Source: JAIPDZ01 sp034522175
Lineage (GTDB): Bacteria > Desulfobacterota > DSM-4660 > Desulfatiglandales > Desulfatiglandaceae
Assembly (NCBI GenBank): GCA_034522175.1
Contig: JAXHLQ010000001.1
Span: 1,550,001-1,614,000 of the forward strand
Reading direction: 5' to 3'
DNA: 64,000 bases
The translations under genes and the position numbers were made by a program. A model generated the notes under the pieces. The model was not told where the DNA came from. It ran no database searches and saw only the letters and a list, made by a program, of their open reading frames with translations. Shown here one piece after another: positions 17,821 through 25,602 of this stretch. Position 1 is the stretch's first letter; the number at the start of each line of letters is the position of its first letter.

Positions 17821-19983
17821 ATGACCGATTTCATCTATTCCAACGTTGAAAAGGAGATGGCCGCATACGGTTACGACCGGGTCGTCAAGAGCCACTGCCG
17901 CATGTGCCACGGCGGTTGCGGTGTCCTGGTCTATACCAAAGACGGCAAAATCGCCAAGATCGCAGGAGACCCGGACTGCCCCATCAACCATGGGACCCTG
18001 TGCAGCAAAGGGATTGCCGCATCTCAGCTGGTCTACCATCCGGACCGTCTCACGTATCCGGTCAAACGCATCGGTCCGAAGGGAAGCGGAAAATGGGAAC
18101 GGATTTCGTGGGATGAAGCCCTGGATACCATTGCCGAACGGATACATACCTACAAAGGGGCGTTCGGGCCTGAATCCATCGTAATGGGATACGGCACCGG
18201 AAGAGAGAATGAGGCCGCCATTTACCGGTTCGCCAATCTGCTCGGCAGCCCCAATGTATTGACCGCCGGCCATTTCTGTTACGGCCCCCGTATCGCCACC
18301 AGCATCATCACCTGCGGCACCAACCCCATCGTGGATTACGAAAATCACCCCAAGTGTATCATGGTCTGGGGCAACAACCTGGTCATCAGCAATCCGGACT
18401 GCTACAAGGGCGAACCGTTCTCCGTAAGCCTGGATCAGGGCGCCAGACTGATTGCGGTGGACCCGAGGCTGACGCGGATTGCGGCCCGAGCGGATGTATG
18501 GCTTCAGCTCCGGCCCGGGACCGATACGGCCCTCGCCCTGGGCATGCTCCACGTCATCGTCCATGAGGGCCTCTATGACGAGGCGTTTGTAAGAGACCAT
18601 GTGTACGGATGGGGCCCATTTGTAAAACGCGTCAACGACTACCCGCCTGAAAAGGTGGAAGCGATTACCTGGGTGCCCAAAGAAAAGATCATCGAGGCCG
18701 CCAGGCTTTTCGCCACCACCAAACCCGCCGCCATTCAATGGGGCGTGGCCATTGAACAGCAGGTCAACTGCGCGGATAACAACCGGGCACTGATGGCGTT
18801 GATGGGCATCACCGGGAACATCGATGTCCCGGGCGGGCAGGTCCTGTTTCAGCCGCCCCCCATCCGGAACGTGGGGCATTTCGGTGCGCACGCCCAATTG
18901 TCGGATGCTCAGCGGGAAAAACGCCTGGGCGGAGACCGGTTCCGGCTGGCAGGCCGTTTCGCCATCATCAATCCCAAGTGCGTGTGGGACGCCATCCTGA
19001 AGGAAGACCCGTACCCGGTCAAGATGCTCTTTTTTATCAGCTCCAACCCGCTCATGACCCGGGGAAATGCCCGCGAGGTCCACCGGGCCCTCGAAGCGGT
19101 GGCGTTCATGGCCGTATCGGATTTCTTCATGACGCCCACGGCCGAACTGGCGGACATCGTGCTGCCGGCCGCCACCTGGCTGGAAATGGACTACATCGGG
19201 GATTTCTGGAAGCGGCACGGCTACATCCTCCCGAGGCGTAAGGTGGTCCAGATCGGCGAATGCCGTTCCGATCATGAGATGCTCAATGACCTGGCACACC
19301 GGGTAGGGCAGGGAGAACACTGGTGGGATGATTTTGAGCAGGCTCTGGACTGGATATTGGAACCCATGAACCTCACGTGGCGGGAGTTCAAGAACATGGA
19401 TTACATCCGCGGGGAGGTCACCTATCGAAAATACCAAAAAAGAGGATTTTCCACGCCCACACGGAAATTTGAACTCTACTCCACCCTCCTTGAGCAGTGG
19501 GGTTACGACCCCCTCCCAAGATATCACGAACCCCCGGAAAGCCCTTACCGTACGCCGGAACTCTATGCCCGCTATCCCTACATCCTCATCACCGGGGCCC
19601 GATCACCCGGGTTCTTCCACACAGAGAACCGGCAGGTCCCATGGCTCAGGGAACTCCATCCCGATCCCGTGGTGGAAATTCACCCGGATACGGCCGAAAA
19701 AGAGGGGATCCGTGATGGGGACTGGGTGGTCATCGAATCGCTCCGGGGGCGGGTGCGGCAACGGGCCAGACTGTTCAGCGGCATGGACCCGAGGATTGTT
19801 TCCGCTCAACACGCCTGGTGGTTTCCCGAGAAAAAGGACCCGGCCCATGGATGGGATGAATCCAATATCAACATTCTGACGGATAACGCATATACGGCAT
19901 GTGATCCGGCCATGGGGGCCACCCACGTGCGGACGCTGCTTTGCCGGATATATCCCGAAGGGCCGGATGGAGGGCGCCCATGA
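17821..19983 (+). CDS. Cytoplasmic Mo/W-bis-PGD oxidoreductase (acetylene hydratase/PsrA-like)
   Basis: 720-residue catalytic subunit of the DMSO-reductase superfamily. The N-terminal [4Fe-4S] ligands are C26-x2-C29-x3-C33-x27-C61 followed by SKG. The likely metal-ligand cysteine is C153 in GHFCYGPR. PGD-binding signatures include MVWGNNLVISNP, LIAVDPRLT, FFISSNPLMTRGNA and the C-terminal GDWVVIESLRGRV. No Tat signal precedes the first cysteine motif, so the enzyme should stay in the cytoplasm, unlike PsrA or DMSO reductases. The downstream gene overlaps by 4 nt and encodes its electron-transfer subunit. The substrate is unknown; a TetR regulator lies next to it. Confidence 0.9.
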   Translation: MTDFIYSNVEKEMAAYGYDRVVKSHCRMCHGGCGVLVYTKDGKIAKIAGDPDCPINHGTLCSKGIAASQLVYHPDRLTYPVKRIGPKGSGKWERISWDEALDTIAERIHTYKGAFGPESIVMGYGTGRENEAAIYRFANLLGSPNVLTAGHFCYGPRIATSIITCGTNPIVDYENHPKCIMVWGNNLVISNPDCYKGEPFSVSLDQGARLIAVDPRLTRIAARADVWLQLRPGTDTALALGMLHVIVHEGLYDEAFVRDHVYGWGPFVKRVNDYPPEKVEAITWVPKEKIIEAARLFATTKPAAIQWGVAIEQQVNCADNNRALMALMGITGNIDVPGGQVLFQPPPIRNVGHFGAHAQLSDAQREKRLGGDRFRLAGRFAIINPKCVWDAILKEDPYPVKMLFFISSNPLMTRGNAREVHRALEAVAFMAVSDFFMTPTAELADIVLPAATWLEMDYIGDFWKRHGYILPRRKVVQIGECRSDHEMLNDLAHRVGQGEHWWDDFEQALDWILEPMNLTWREFKNMDYIRGEVTYRKYQKRGFSTPTRKFELYSTLLEQWGYDPLPRYHEPPESPYRTPELYARYPYILITGARSPGFFHTENRQVPWLRELHPDPVVEIHPDTAEKEGIRDGDWVVIESLRGRVRQRARLFSGMDPRIVSAQHAWWFPEKKDPAHGWDESNINILTDNAYTACDPAMGATHVRTLLCRIYPEGPDGGRP

Positions 19984-20471
19984 CGCCGTACGCTTTGATC
20001 ATCGATTACCCATCCTGCTGGGGATGCCGGACCTGTGAGGTGGCCTGCAAGCAGGAAAATCGATCGCCTGAAGGGGTGAGGCTTATTTCCGTCACGGAAG
20101 CCGGTCCCCGGATCGTCAATGGCCGGCCCGATTTTATGTTCAAGGTCCGGGTCTGCAGGCACTGCGAAGCGCCTGACTGTGTGGAGGCCTGTCCGGAGGA
20201 GGCCATAGAAAAGAGAGCGGATGGGATCGTGGTCTTGACCCCGGACCTATGTTCCGGGTGCGGGTCCTGCGCAGCGGCCTGCCCTTATGAGGCCATTTCC
20301 ATGGATCCGGAAACCGGCCTGGCCGCCAAGTGCAACCTCTGCCATCACCGGGTGGATCAGGGGCTCATCCCGGCCTGTGCAGACAATATCTGCCTCGCCC
20401 ATTGCATCTACTTCGGCGATCCGGAGGAGATAAAGGAGGCGATGAGCCGAAAGAAAAGACGAGACCTTTGA
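19980..20471 (+). CDS. Four-cluster ferredoxin subunit (DmsB/PsrB-like)
   Basis: 163 residues from the ATG overlapping the preceding stop (ATGA). Sixteen cysteines fall in four groups: CWGCRTCEVAC, CRHCEAPDCVEAC, CSGCGSCAAACP, and CNLC with downstream ACADNIC and C. This is the pattern of electron-transfer subunits carrying four [4Fe-4S] clusters that pair with molybdopterin catalytic subunits. There is no signal peptide and no membrane-anchor gene behind it, so the pair probably forms a soluble complex exchanging electrons with a cytoplasmic carrier. Confidence 0.92.
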   Translation: MTPYALIIDYPSCWGCRTCEVACKQENRSPEGVRLISVTEAGPRIVNGRPDFMFKVRVCRHCEAPDCVEACPEEAIEKRADGIVVLTPDLCSGCGSCAAACPYEAISMDPETGLAAKCNLCHHRVDQGLIPACADNICLAHCIYFGDPEEIKEAMSRKKRRDL

Positions 20472-20491
20472 AAAACGTTCCCTTTTGCCCG

Positions 20492-21109
20492 TTAACGTCT
20501 GAGGGCATCCAGGAGCGTCGCCAGCTGCAGTTCCGTATATTTATCAAGGGTCAGTCGATGTTTGAAATGCCAGTGCTTGAGCACCCATGTATGGGCGGCC
20601 ATGAGGATGTTGTAGGCCATCAGATCCACATCCACGGGTTTGAAGATCCCCAGGGTGATTCCCTCGTTGATCATCTCCTCGAAGATATGCGTCACCTTCA
20701 CTTCGAGCTGCATAATACGCGCCTTGGATGCCCGGTCGAGGGAGTTGGATTTCTGATAGATGAGAAGGGCTTTTTCCCGCTGCTGATCGACCACCAGGAA
20801 ATAGAGCCGCATGGCAATGGCCAGCTTCTCCTCAGGATTTTCAATTCCTCGGATCATGTCCAAGAGATTATCACGAAAGGTATTCAAAACATCTTCCATG
20901 ATCATCCGCATGATTTCTGATTTCTCTTTGACGTAGTGATGGGTCACAGGAAGACTGACCCCCGCCTTTTCGGAAATCTCTTCGATGGTGGTCCGGTTGA
21001 ACCCTTTCCGGGCATACAGGGTGCTGGCCGCATCGATGATTTTCTTTCTCACCTTCCCCGCATCCGAGATTTGATCCAAGACCGTCAGCTGACCCTTATA
21101 GCTTTCCAT
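20492..21109 (-). CDS. TetR/AcrR family transcriptional regulator
   Basis: 205 residues. The N-terminal helix-turn-helix reads KIIDAASTLYARKGFNRTTIEEISEKAGVSLPVTHHYVKEK with the usual TetR spacing (residues about 22-65). The C-terminal helical region (MEDVLNTFRDNLLDMIRGIE onward) resembles acyl-CoA- or aromatic-responsive members. It is convergent with the molybdoenzyme operon, their stops only 20 bp apart, so any control of that operon would act in trans. It may also autoregulate in the gap to its right. Confidence 0.88.
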   Translation of the reverse strand: MESYKGQLTVLDQISDAGKVRKKIIDAASTLYARKGFNRTTIEEISEKAGVSLPVTHHYVKEKSEIMRMIMEDVLNTFRDNLLDMIRGIENPEEKLAIAMRLYFLVVDQQREKALLIYQKSNSLDRASKARIMQLEVKVTHIFEEMINEGITLGIFKPVDVDLMAYNILMAAHTWVLKHWHFKHRLTLDKYTELQLATLLDALRR

Positions 21110-21400
21110 TTGCGTTCACCTGAATTTGGGAGGGGACTTGAAATGCAACCTTTCTCAACACAAATATCGACCCAACCGGCGCCGCTTGGAAATCTTTGAA
21201 AGCTGTTTCCCGCCTGGCGGGATTCAGCTCAAGCGGCACGGTGCTGAAGTAAAAACCGGCGACTTCCGCATTATTATGGGGGATGCCGTTTTCCTTGTCA
21301 AGCGTGGAACCGCTTTCTCCATACGATGCGACGGGTTGGAACCAATGGACCGTGGTTTTTTTACTTGACAGTCCCGTTGGATTGATTTAAAGGAAAAAAC

Positions 21401-21490
21401 ATGAATCAGCGAATAAACATATGCCGACTGGCATCGCTTAAGAACTGGTGGTGGCGTATTTTCATAAGGGAGATGTGCCCACCCGGATAG
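21401..21490 (+). CDS. trpL: trp leader peptide with three tandem Trp codons
   Basis: A 29-codon open frame, M-N-Q-R-I-N-I-C-R-L-A-S-L-K-N-W-W-W-R then IFIREMCPPG, starting 4 nt after an AAAGGAAAAAAC ribosome site. Codons 16-18 (21446-21454) are TGG TGG TGG. It is followed at 20 bp by an intrinsic terminator. This is the classic layout of a ribosome-mediated trp attenuator: stalling on Trp codons when charged tRNA-Trp is scarce. A TTGACA box at 21365 may be part of the promoter, though the matching -10 is weak. Downstream gene is trpD. Confidence 0.88.
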   Translation: MNQRINICRLASLKNWWWRIFIREMCPPG

Positions 21491-21548
21491 GCTGATTAAC
21501 CGACACTTCAAACCGTGGGCCCTCTCTTAAGGTCCCACGGTTTTTTTT
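21446..21548 (+). promoter_or_regulatory. trp attenuator: mutually exclusive RNA hairpins
   Basis: Segment 1 covers the Trp codons (GGTGG, 21450-21454). Segment 2 is GCCCAC-CC-GG at 21477-21486, segment 3 CCGTGGGC at 21513-21520, and segment 4 CCCACGGTT at 21534-21542. Segment 1 can pair with CCACC of segment 2. Segment 2 pairs with segment 3 (GCCCAC with GTGGGC, then GG with CC) as antiterminator. Segments 3 and 4 form the terminator followed by T8. These alternatives are read directly from the sequence; folding energies were not computed. Confidence 0.82.
21511..21548 (+). terminator. Intrinsic terminator of the trp leader
   Basis: A 9-bp stem AACCGTGGG (21511-21519) with CCCACGGTT (21534-21542), 14-nt loop, and a run of eight T from 21541. 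It forms the 3:4 hairpin of the attenuator. Confidence 0.88.
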
Positions 21549-21555
21549 ATGCATT

Positions 21556-21591
21556 AAAAAGGCCGTGGGGCTTTACCCCACGGCCTTTTTT
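21556..21591. terminator. Second, bidirectional terminator
   Basis: A perfect 15-bp stem AAAAAGGCCGTGGGG (21556-21570) with its complement at 21576-21590 around the 5-nt loop CTTTA (21571-21575). T-rich on the right and A-rich on the left, so it could stop transcription from both sides. It shares the CCGTGGG core with the attenuator terminator 10 bp upstream, and leader segment 2 could in principle pair with it too. Confidence 0.8.
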
Positions 21592-21601
21592 GGTGGTGTT
21601 C

Positions 21602-21664
21602 GGGCGCATGCGCCCTGACGAAACAACCCAACCCGCTGTCATTCCGGCGAAAGCCGGAATCCAG
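21602..21664. repeat. Palindrome plus REP-like ATTCCGGCGAAAGCCGGAAT hairpin
   Basis: GGGCGCATGCGCCC (21602-21615) is a perfect palindrome. At 21638-21664 lies the widespread intergenic hairpin with ATTCCGGC-GAAA-GCCGGAAT at its core, a GNRA-looped stem found dispersed in many proteobacteria. Both are between the leader terminators and trpD. Confidence 0.7.
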
Positions 21665-21749
21665 GAACCCTGTGGAGAAGGTAGTCACCCCGATTTATTG
21701 AGAAAATACGTGGAAATCAATGAAAACAAAAAACAACCGGGAGGAAAGG

Positions 21750-22832
21750 ATGATGATTAAGCAAGCGATTTCAACGGTGGTGAAGGGTAAGGACTTGACG
21801 GAAAAGGAAATGGAAACGGCCATGGGTGAGATATTGTCCGGGGATGCCACCCCATCCCAAATCGGTTCATTTCTGACCGGCCTTCGACTGAAGGGAGAGA
21901 CCGTGGATGAAATCACGGGCGCTGCCCGGGCCATCCGGGCGCGAGCGACCCGGGTGAATGTGAGCAATCATCTTGTGAGCCTCGACCGGGACGAAATCAA
22001 TATCGACGATGAGACCATTCTGGACACGTGCGGTACGGGGGGAGACGGTACGCAGACCTTCAATGTTTCCACCGCAACGGCCTTTGTGGCGGCCGGCGGA
22101 GGCGTGAAGGTGGCCAAACATGGAAACCGGGCGGTTTCCAGCCTGTGCGGCAGTGCGGACGTGCTCGAGCACCTCGGGGTCAAGCTGGATATCAACCAGT
22201 CCGATGTGGAGACCTGTGTTCGCGATATCGGGATCGGATTTCTCTATGCGCCCCTATACAACGGCGCTATGAAACATGTGGCACGCCCGCGGCAGGAGAT
22301 CGGCATCCGGACCATCTTCAATCTCGTGGGACCGCTGACCAACCCCGCCGGCGCATCGGTTCAGGTGCTGGGTGTCTACGAACCGGATCTGACCCCGAAA
22401 ATGGCCGGCGTTCTCGACCGGCTCGGCGTCAGGGAGGCGATGGTGGTTTGTGGTGAAGGCACCTTCGATGAAATCAGTATCTGCGGTCCCACCCGCGTGT
22501 CTCATCTGAAGGAAAAGGAGATCCATACCTATGACATGCAGCCGGAGGATGTCGGATTCAAAACCCGTGCAAAAGACGCCATTCGGGGCGGCAATGCCAG
22601 GGAGAACGCCCGGATTATCCGCGATCTTCTGGACGGCGAAAAGGGAGCAAAACGGGACATGGTGCTGCTCAACGCATCGGCCGCTTTCATGGCGAGCGGC
22701 CTTGACAAGACCTTCGAGGAAGGCATTGAGCGGGCCCGTGACGCCATCGATTCGGGAAAAGCGAGGGAAAAGCTCCTGAAACTGGTGGATTTCACAAGCG
22801 GGTGCACGGATTTTGTTCGAAAGGAATTGTAG
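21750..22832 (+). CDS. trpD: Anthranilate phosphoribosyltransferase
   Basis: Second committed step of tryptophan synthesis: anthranilate plus PRPP to phosphoribosylanthranilate. About 360 residues; the start at 21750 (or 21753) follows GGGAGGA, whereas the ATG at 21720 has no ribosome site. Diagnostic motifs are DTCGTGGDGTQTFNVSTA (PRPP binding), KHGNRAVSSLCGSADVLEHL, YNGAMKHVARPRQEIGIRTI and NLVGPLTNPA. No trpE, trpG, trpC, trpF, trpB or trpA is in the window. It lies behind a trp attenuator at 200 bp, suggesting it is what is left of, or was moved from, a trp operon. Confidence 0.95.
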   Translation: MMIKQAISTVVKGKDLTEKEMETAMGEILSGDATPSQIGSFLTGLRLKGETVDEITGAARAIRARATRVNVSNHLVSLDRDEINIDDETILDTCGTGGDGTQTFNVSTATAFVAAGGGVKVAKHGNRAVSSLCGSADVLEHLGVKLDINQSDVETCVRDIGIGFLYAPLYNGAMKHVARPRQEIGIRTIFNLVGPLTNPAGASVQVLGVYEPDLTPKMAGVLDRLGVREAMVVCGEGTFDEISICGPTRVSHLKEKEIHTYDMQPEDVGFKTRAKDAIRGGNARENARIIRDLLDGEKGAKRDMVLLNASAAFMASGLDKTFEEGIERARDAIDSGKAREKLLKLVDFTSGCTDFVRKEL

Positions 22833-22849
22833 TTCAAAAATGCCCAAAT

Positions 22850-23086
22850 GCCCTCAGGGGTGGACGCCACCGGTCAATTCCTGGATCCCACATTGCCGGC
22901 GGACGACCCCAGGGAGCACTCCGGGGGCATCTCGAGACCGAGCGGGGCGGGGATGTGCCGCCGGCTGGTGAGACGCGGATCACCATCACCCAGGCGGTCA
23001 TTTACGGGTGGTATGACAACGAACTGGGGTCCTACGTCAATATACTGGGGGACCGCACGGTGTCGATAGCAGAGTCGATGGAATAA
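22850..23086 (+). pseudogene. Remnant of glyceraldehyde-3-phosphate dehydrogenase
   Basis: Two pieces of a GAPDH gene are stuck together. Near 22858-22920, GVDATGQFLDPTLPADDP with PQGALRGHL in a neighbouring frame corresponds to the loop around residues 95-125. At 22975-23086, ITQAVIYGWYDNELGSYVN is the C-terminal catalytic-domain end (WYDNE signature). The active-site Cys region and most of the protein are deleted. It is not functional as it stands. Confidence 0.75.
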
Positions 23087-23087
23087 T

Positions 23088-23866
23088 TTATCCTTCCTCC
23101 CAAACGGGGGGGCGTTTTTCATTAAAGGCCACCATCCCCTCCACGCCGTCCGGCCAGACCGCCTGGGAGGACATCAATTCCTTGGCATAGTGATAGGCCT
23201 GCCGCTCGGGCATGTCGATCTGCTGATAGAAGTGTTGTTTTGAAATTCCCAGGACGGTGAGGCTGTGCTGAGCGATTTCCGTGGCGAGGGACCACGTCTC
23301 GGCCTCCAGCTGATCGTCCGGCACCACCCGGTTGACCAGCCCGTAGGTCAGGGCCTCCTGGGCACTGATGAGCCTCCCGGTAAAGAGCATTTCAAGACAT
23401 TTTTTCTGGCCGATGGCCCGGCTGACCGCCACCGTGGGGGTGGAGCAGTTGTAACCGATTTTGATGCCGGTCATGGCAAACTGGGCCCCTTTTTCAGCCG
23501 CCACCACCAGATCGCAGCCGGCCACCAGGTGGCAGCCCCCGGCCATGGCGATGCCGTGGACCTGGGCAATGATGGGCTGCGGGATGGATCGCATCAGATC
23601 AAAAAAATCGATACAGGTCTGAAACAGCTGCCGGACATCCGTGATGGGCTGGTGGAGGATCTCATTTTTGTCGTGGCCGGAACAGAAGACCGGGCCGGCT
23701 GCCTTAATGATGATGACCTTCACCTCTCTTTTTCCCTGGCATTTTTCAGGCAGTCTGCCATTTCCGCCTCAAAAACCTTGCCCAGGGCGTTTCGCTTTTC
23801 CGGACGATTCAGTGTCATTGTACCGACTCTATCCTTGGTCTCGTACAGGATGTGCTTGTAATTCAT
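23088..23866 (-). CDS. Enoyl-CoA hydratase/isomerase family protein, one frameshift
   Basis: Crotonase-fold enzyme of fatty acid or aromatic acid beta-oxidation. The start at 23866 has AAAAGGAGTAACGC upstream and gives MNYKHILYETKDRVGTMTLN with RPEKRNALG. The frame breaks after about 48 codons at a run of five T on the plus strand (23739-23743). Restoring one base continues into EVKVIIIKAAGPVFCSGHD (oxyanion-hole loop), HGIAMAGGCHLVAGCDL and the C-terminal KRPPVWEEG, 259 residues in total. The catalytic Glu pair is not obvious (GYNCSTP), so it may be an isomerase or a variant. It lies 3-4 nt downstream of the acyl-CoA ligase in reading direction reversed: here it is upstream of it, in one operon. 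Confidence 0.88.
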
Positions 23867-23869
23867 GCG

Positions 23870-25368
23870 TTACTCCTTTTCTCTCAACTGTTTTCTGAGC
23901 GCCTTGCCCGCTGCCGAACGCGGGATTTCATCCACGAATTCCAGTGCCACAGGCACCTTGTAAGGGGCCATGAGCGGTTTACAATAGGCCCGCAGCTCCT
24001 CCAGGGTCATGTGCTCCCCTTCATTGAGCTGCACGAAGGCCTTGGGGGCCTCCCCCTTGAGCTCATCGGAAATGCCCACAATCACCAGATCCCGGATCTT
24101 GGGATGGTTGATCATCATGTCCTCCACCTCCGAAGGGAAGACCTTCTCGCCGCCCACGTTGATCATGTCCTTCTTCCGGTCCACGATATAGGCATACCCG
24201 TCCTCATCGAGGTAGGCCACATCGCCGGAGTGAAACCAGCCTTCCGCACCGAAGACCTCTGCGGTCACCTCCGGTTTGTTGAGGTAGCCGTTGGTGACGC
24301 AGGTTCCCTTGACGTATAACTCCCCTCCCGGCCGGCCGGCAGGGTGTTGCCGTCTTCGTCCACCACCTTCATTTCGGCATCATCCATGCCCCTGCCGCAG
24401 GACCCGATCCGGGTTTCCTGATAGGGGGCGGTGGCGCCCACGCACGACACTTCGGTCAGTCCCCAGGCCTCGGCATATCGCCATTTGAGTTTTTCTTCCA
24501 CCTGCCGGATCAAATTTTCCGGCATTTTCGTGGCCGCGGACAGGCAAAAAACCACCGAGCCGATGTCGCGTTTTTCAATGTCGGGCTGCTTTAAAAAGAG
24601 ATTGTACATGGGAGGGACGCCGATAAATACGGTGGGTTTGAGTCTTTCGATGGCATCTAAGGTCGGCTCAGGAAAGAAGCGTTCCACCGTAATGACGGTA
24701 CCTCCGGTGGACAGCATGCCGAAGGTGCCGTTGATCAATCCCCAGCAGTGAAATATGGGCGTGGCCACCATGATGGTATCCTCCGGGGTAAAATGGACTT
24801 TGCCGAATTCAGAGGCATTGTGCCAGATGTTGAGATGGGTGGCCATGACCCCTTTGGGCCATCCGGTGGTGCCCGAGGTGTACATGAGGTGGCAGAGATC
24901 ACTCCCCTTGGTTTCCGGTGCGTCAAATGATTCCGCCTCCCGGTTCAGGATGGCCCTGAAACCGGGGTAATCCCCCGCCTCATCCAAATACATGATGTGG
25001 GTCAGGGAGCTTACATCAGACCGGACCGTTTCGATGATGGGGCGCCTTGCCTCGTCCACCAGGACCGCCTTCGACCGGCAATCGTTCAGGATATAGGCCA
25101 CCTCGGTTTTCTGAAGCATGGCATTGATTAGGTTCAGGGTGACCCCCGCCCTCACCGTGCCGAGATAGGCGATGATCAGCTCGGGAATGCTCGGCAGGAA
25201 GAGTGAAAGGACATCCCCCCGTTTCAGGCCCATCTCCGTGATTCCCACGGCCGCCCGGTCGATGGCTTGATCCAGTTCACCATAGGAGATGCGTCGGTCT
25301 CCGAATATGATGGCCGTCTTCTCGGGATGGGTTTTCACATGGCGGCTGATGATGTTGGATACGTTCAA
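23870..25368 (-). CDS. Acyl-CoA synthetase (AMP-forming), one frameshift
   Basis: ANL-superfamily ligase activating a carboxylic acid to its CoA thioester. The TTG at 25368 (LNVSNIISRHV) follows AAAGGAG at 8 nt and is preferred over the GTG at 25386. Motifs are MYTSGTTGWPKGVM (P-loop), YAEAWGLTEVSCVG (A5-like) and, after the shift, HSGDVAYLDEDGYAYIVDR and the catalytic lysine in RSAAGKALRK. The two frames meet at a C4 run on the plus strand (24322-24325); adding one base gives REGELYVKGTCVTNGYL. Total is about 500 residues. Its 3' end abuts the enoyl-CoA hydratase start by 3 nt, so the ligase is transcribed first in a two-gene beta-oxidation operon. Substrate unknown. Confidence 0.9.
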
Positions 25369-25602
25369 GGCAATGTCTCCTTTCACTCCGGATCATTATC
25401 AAGTGCCCACGCTTCTCCCAACCTAAAAAAATATACATATCACCAAACCGCGGTACATGGCAAGTCCCCGACGATCATCCGTCACGCGCACGCGAATTTG
25501 ACTTTGACCCCATATTTGGTATAAGATCCCAAGCTGTTTACCGCGTTTTTCTCAGCGCTCTCCGCGCCTCTGCCGGGAAAACCTTCTGCTTCATGGAGGA
25601 TC

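Noticed and set aside
17731..19527. 598-codon open frame on the minus strand
   Set aside because: It lies antisense to the molybdoenzyme gene in a GC-rich region. The plus-strand frame has clear family motifs and the antisense product has none.
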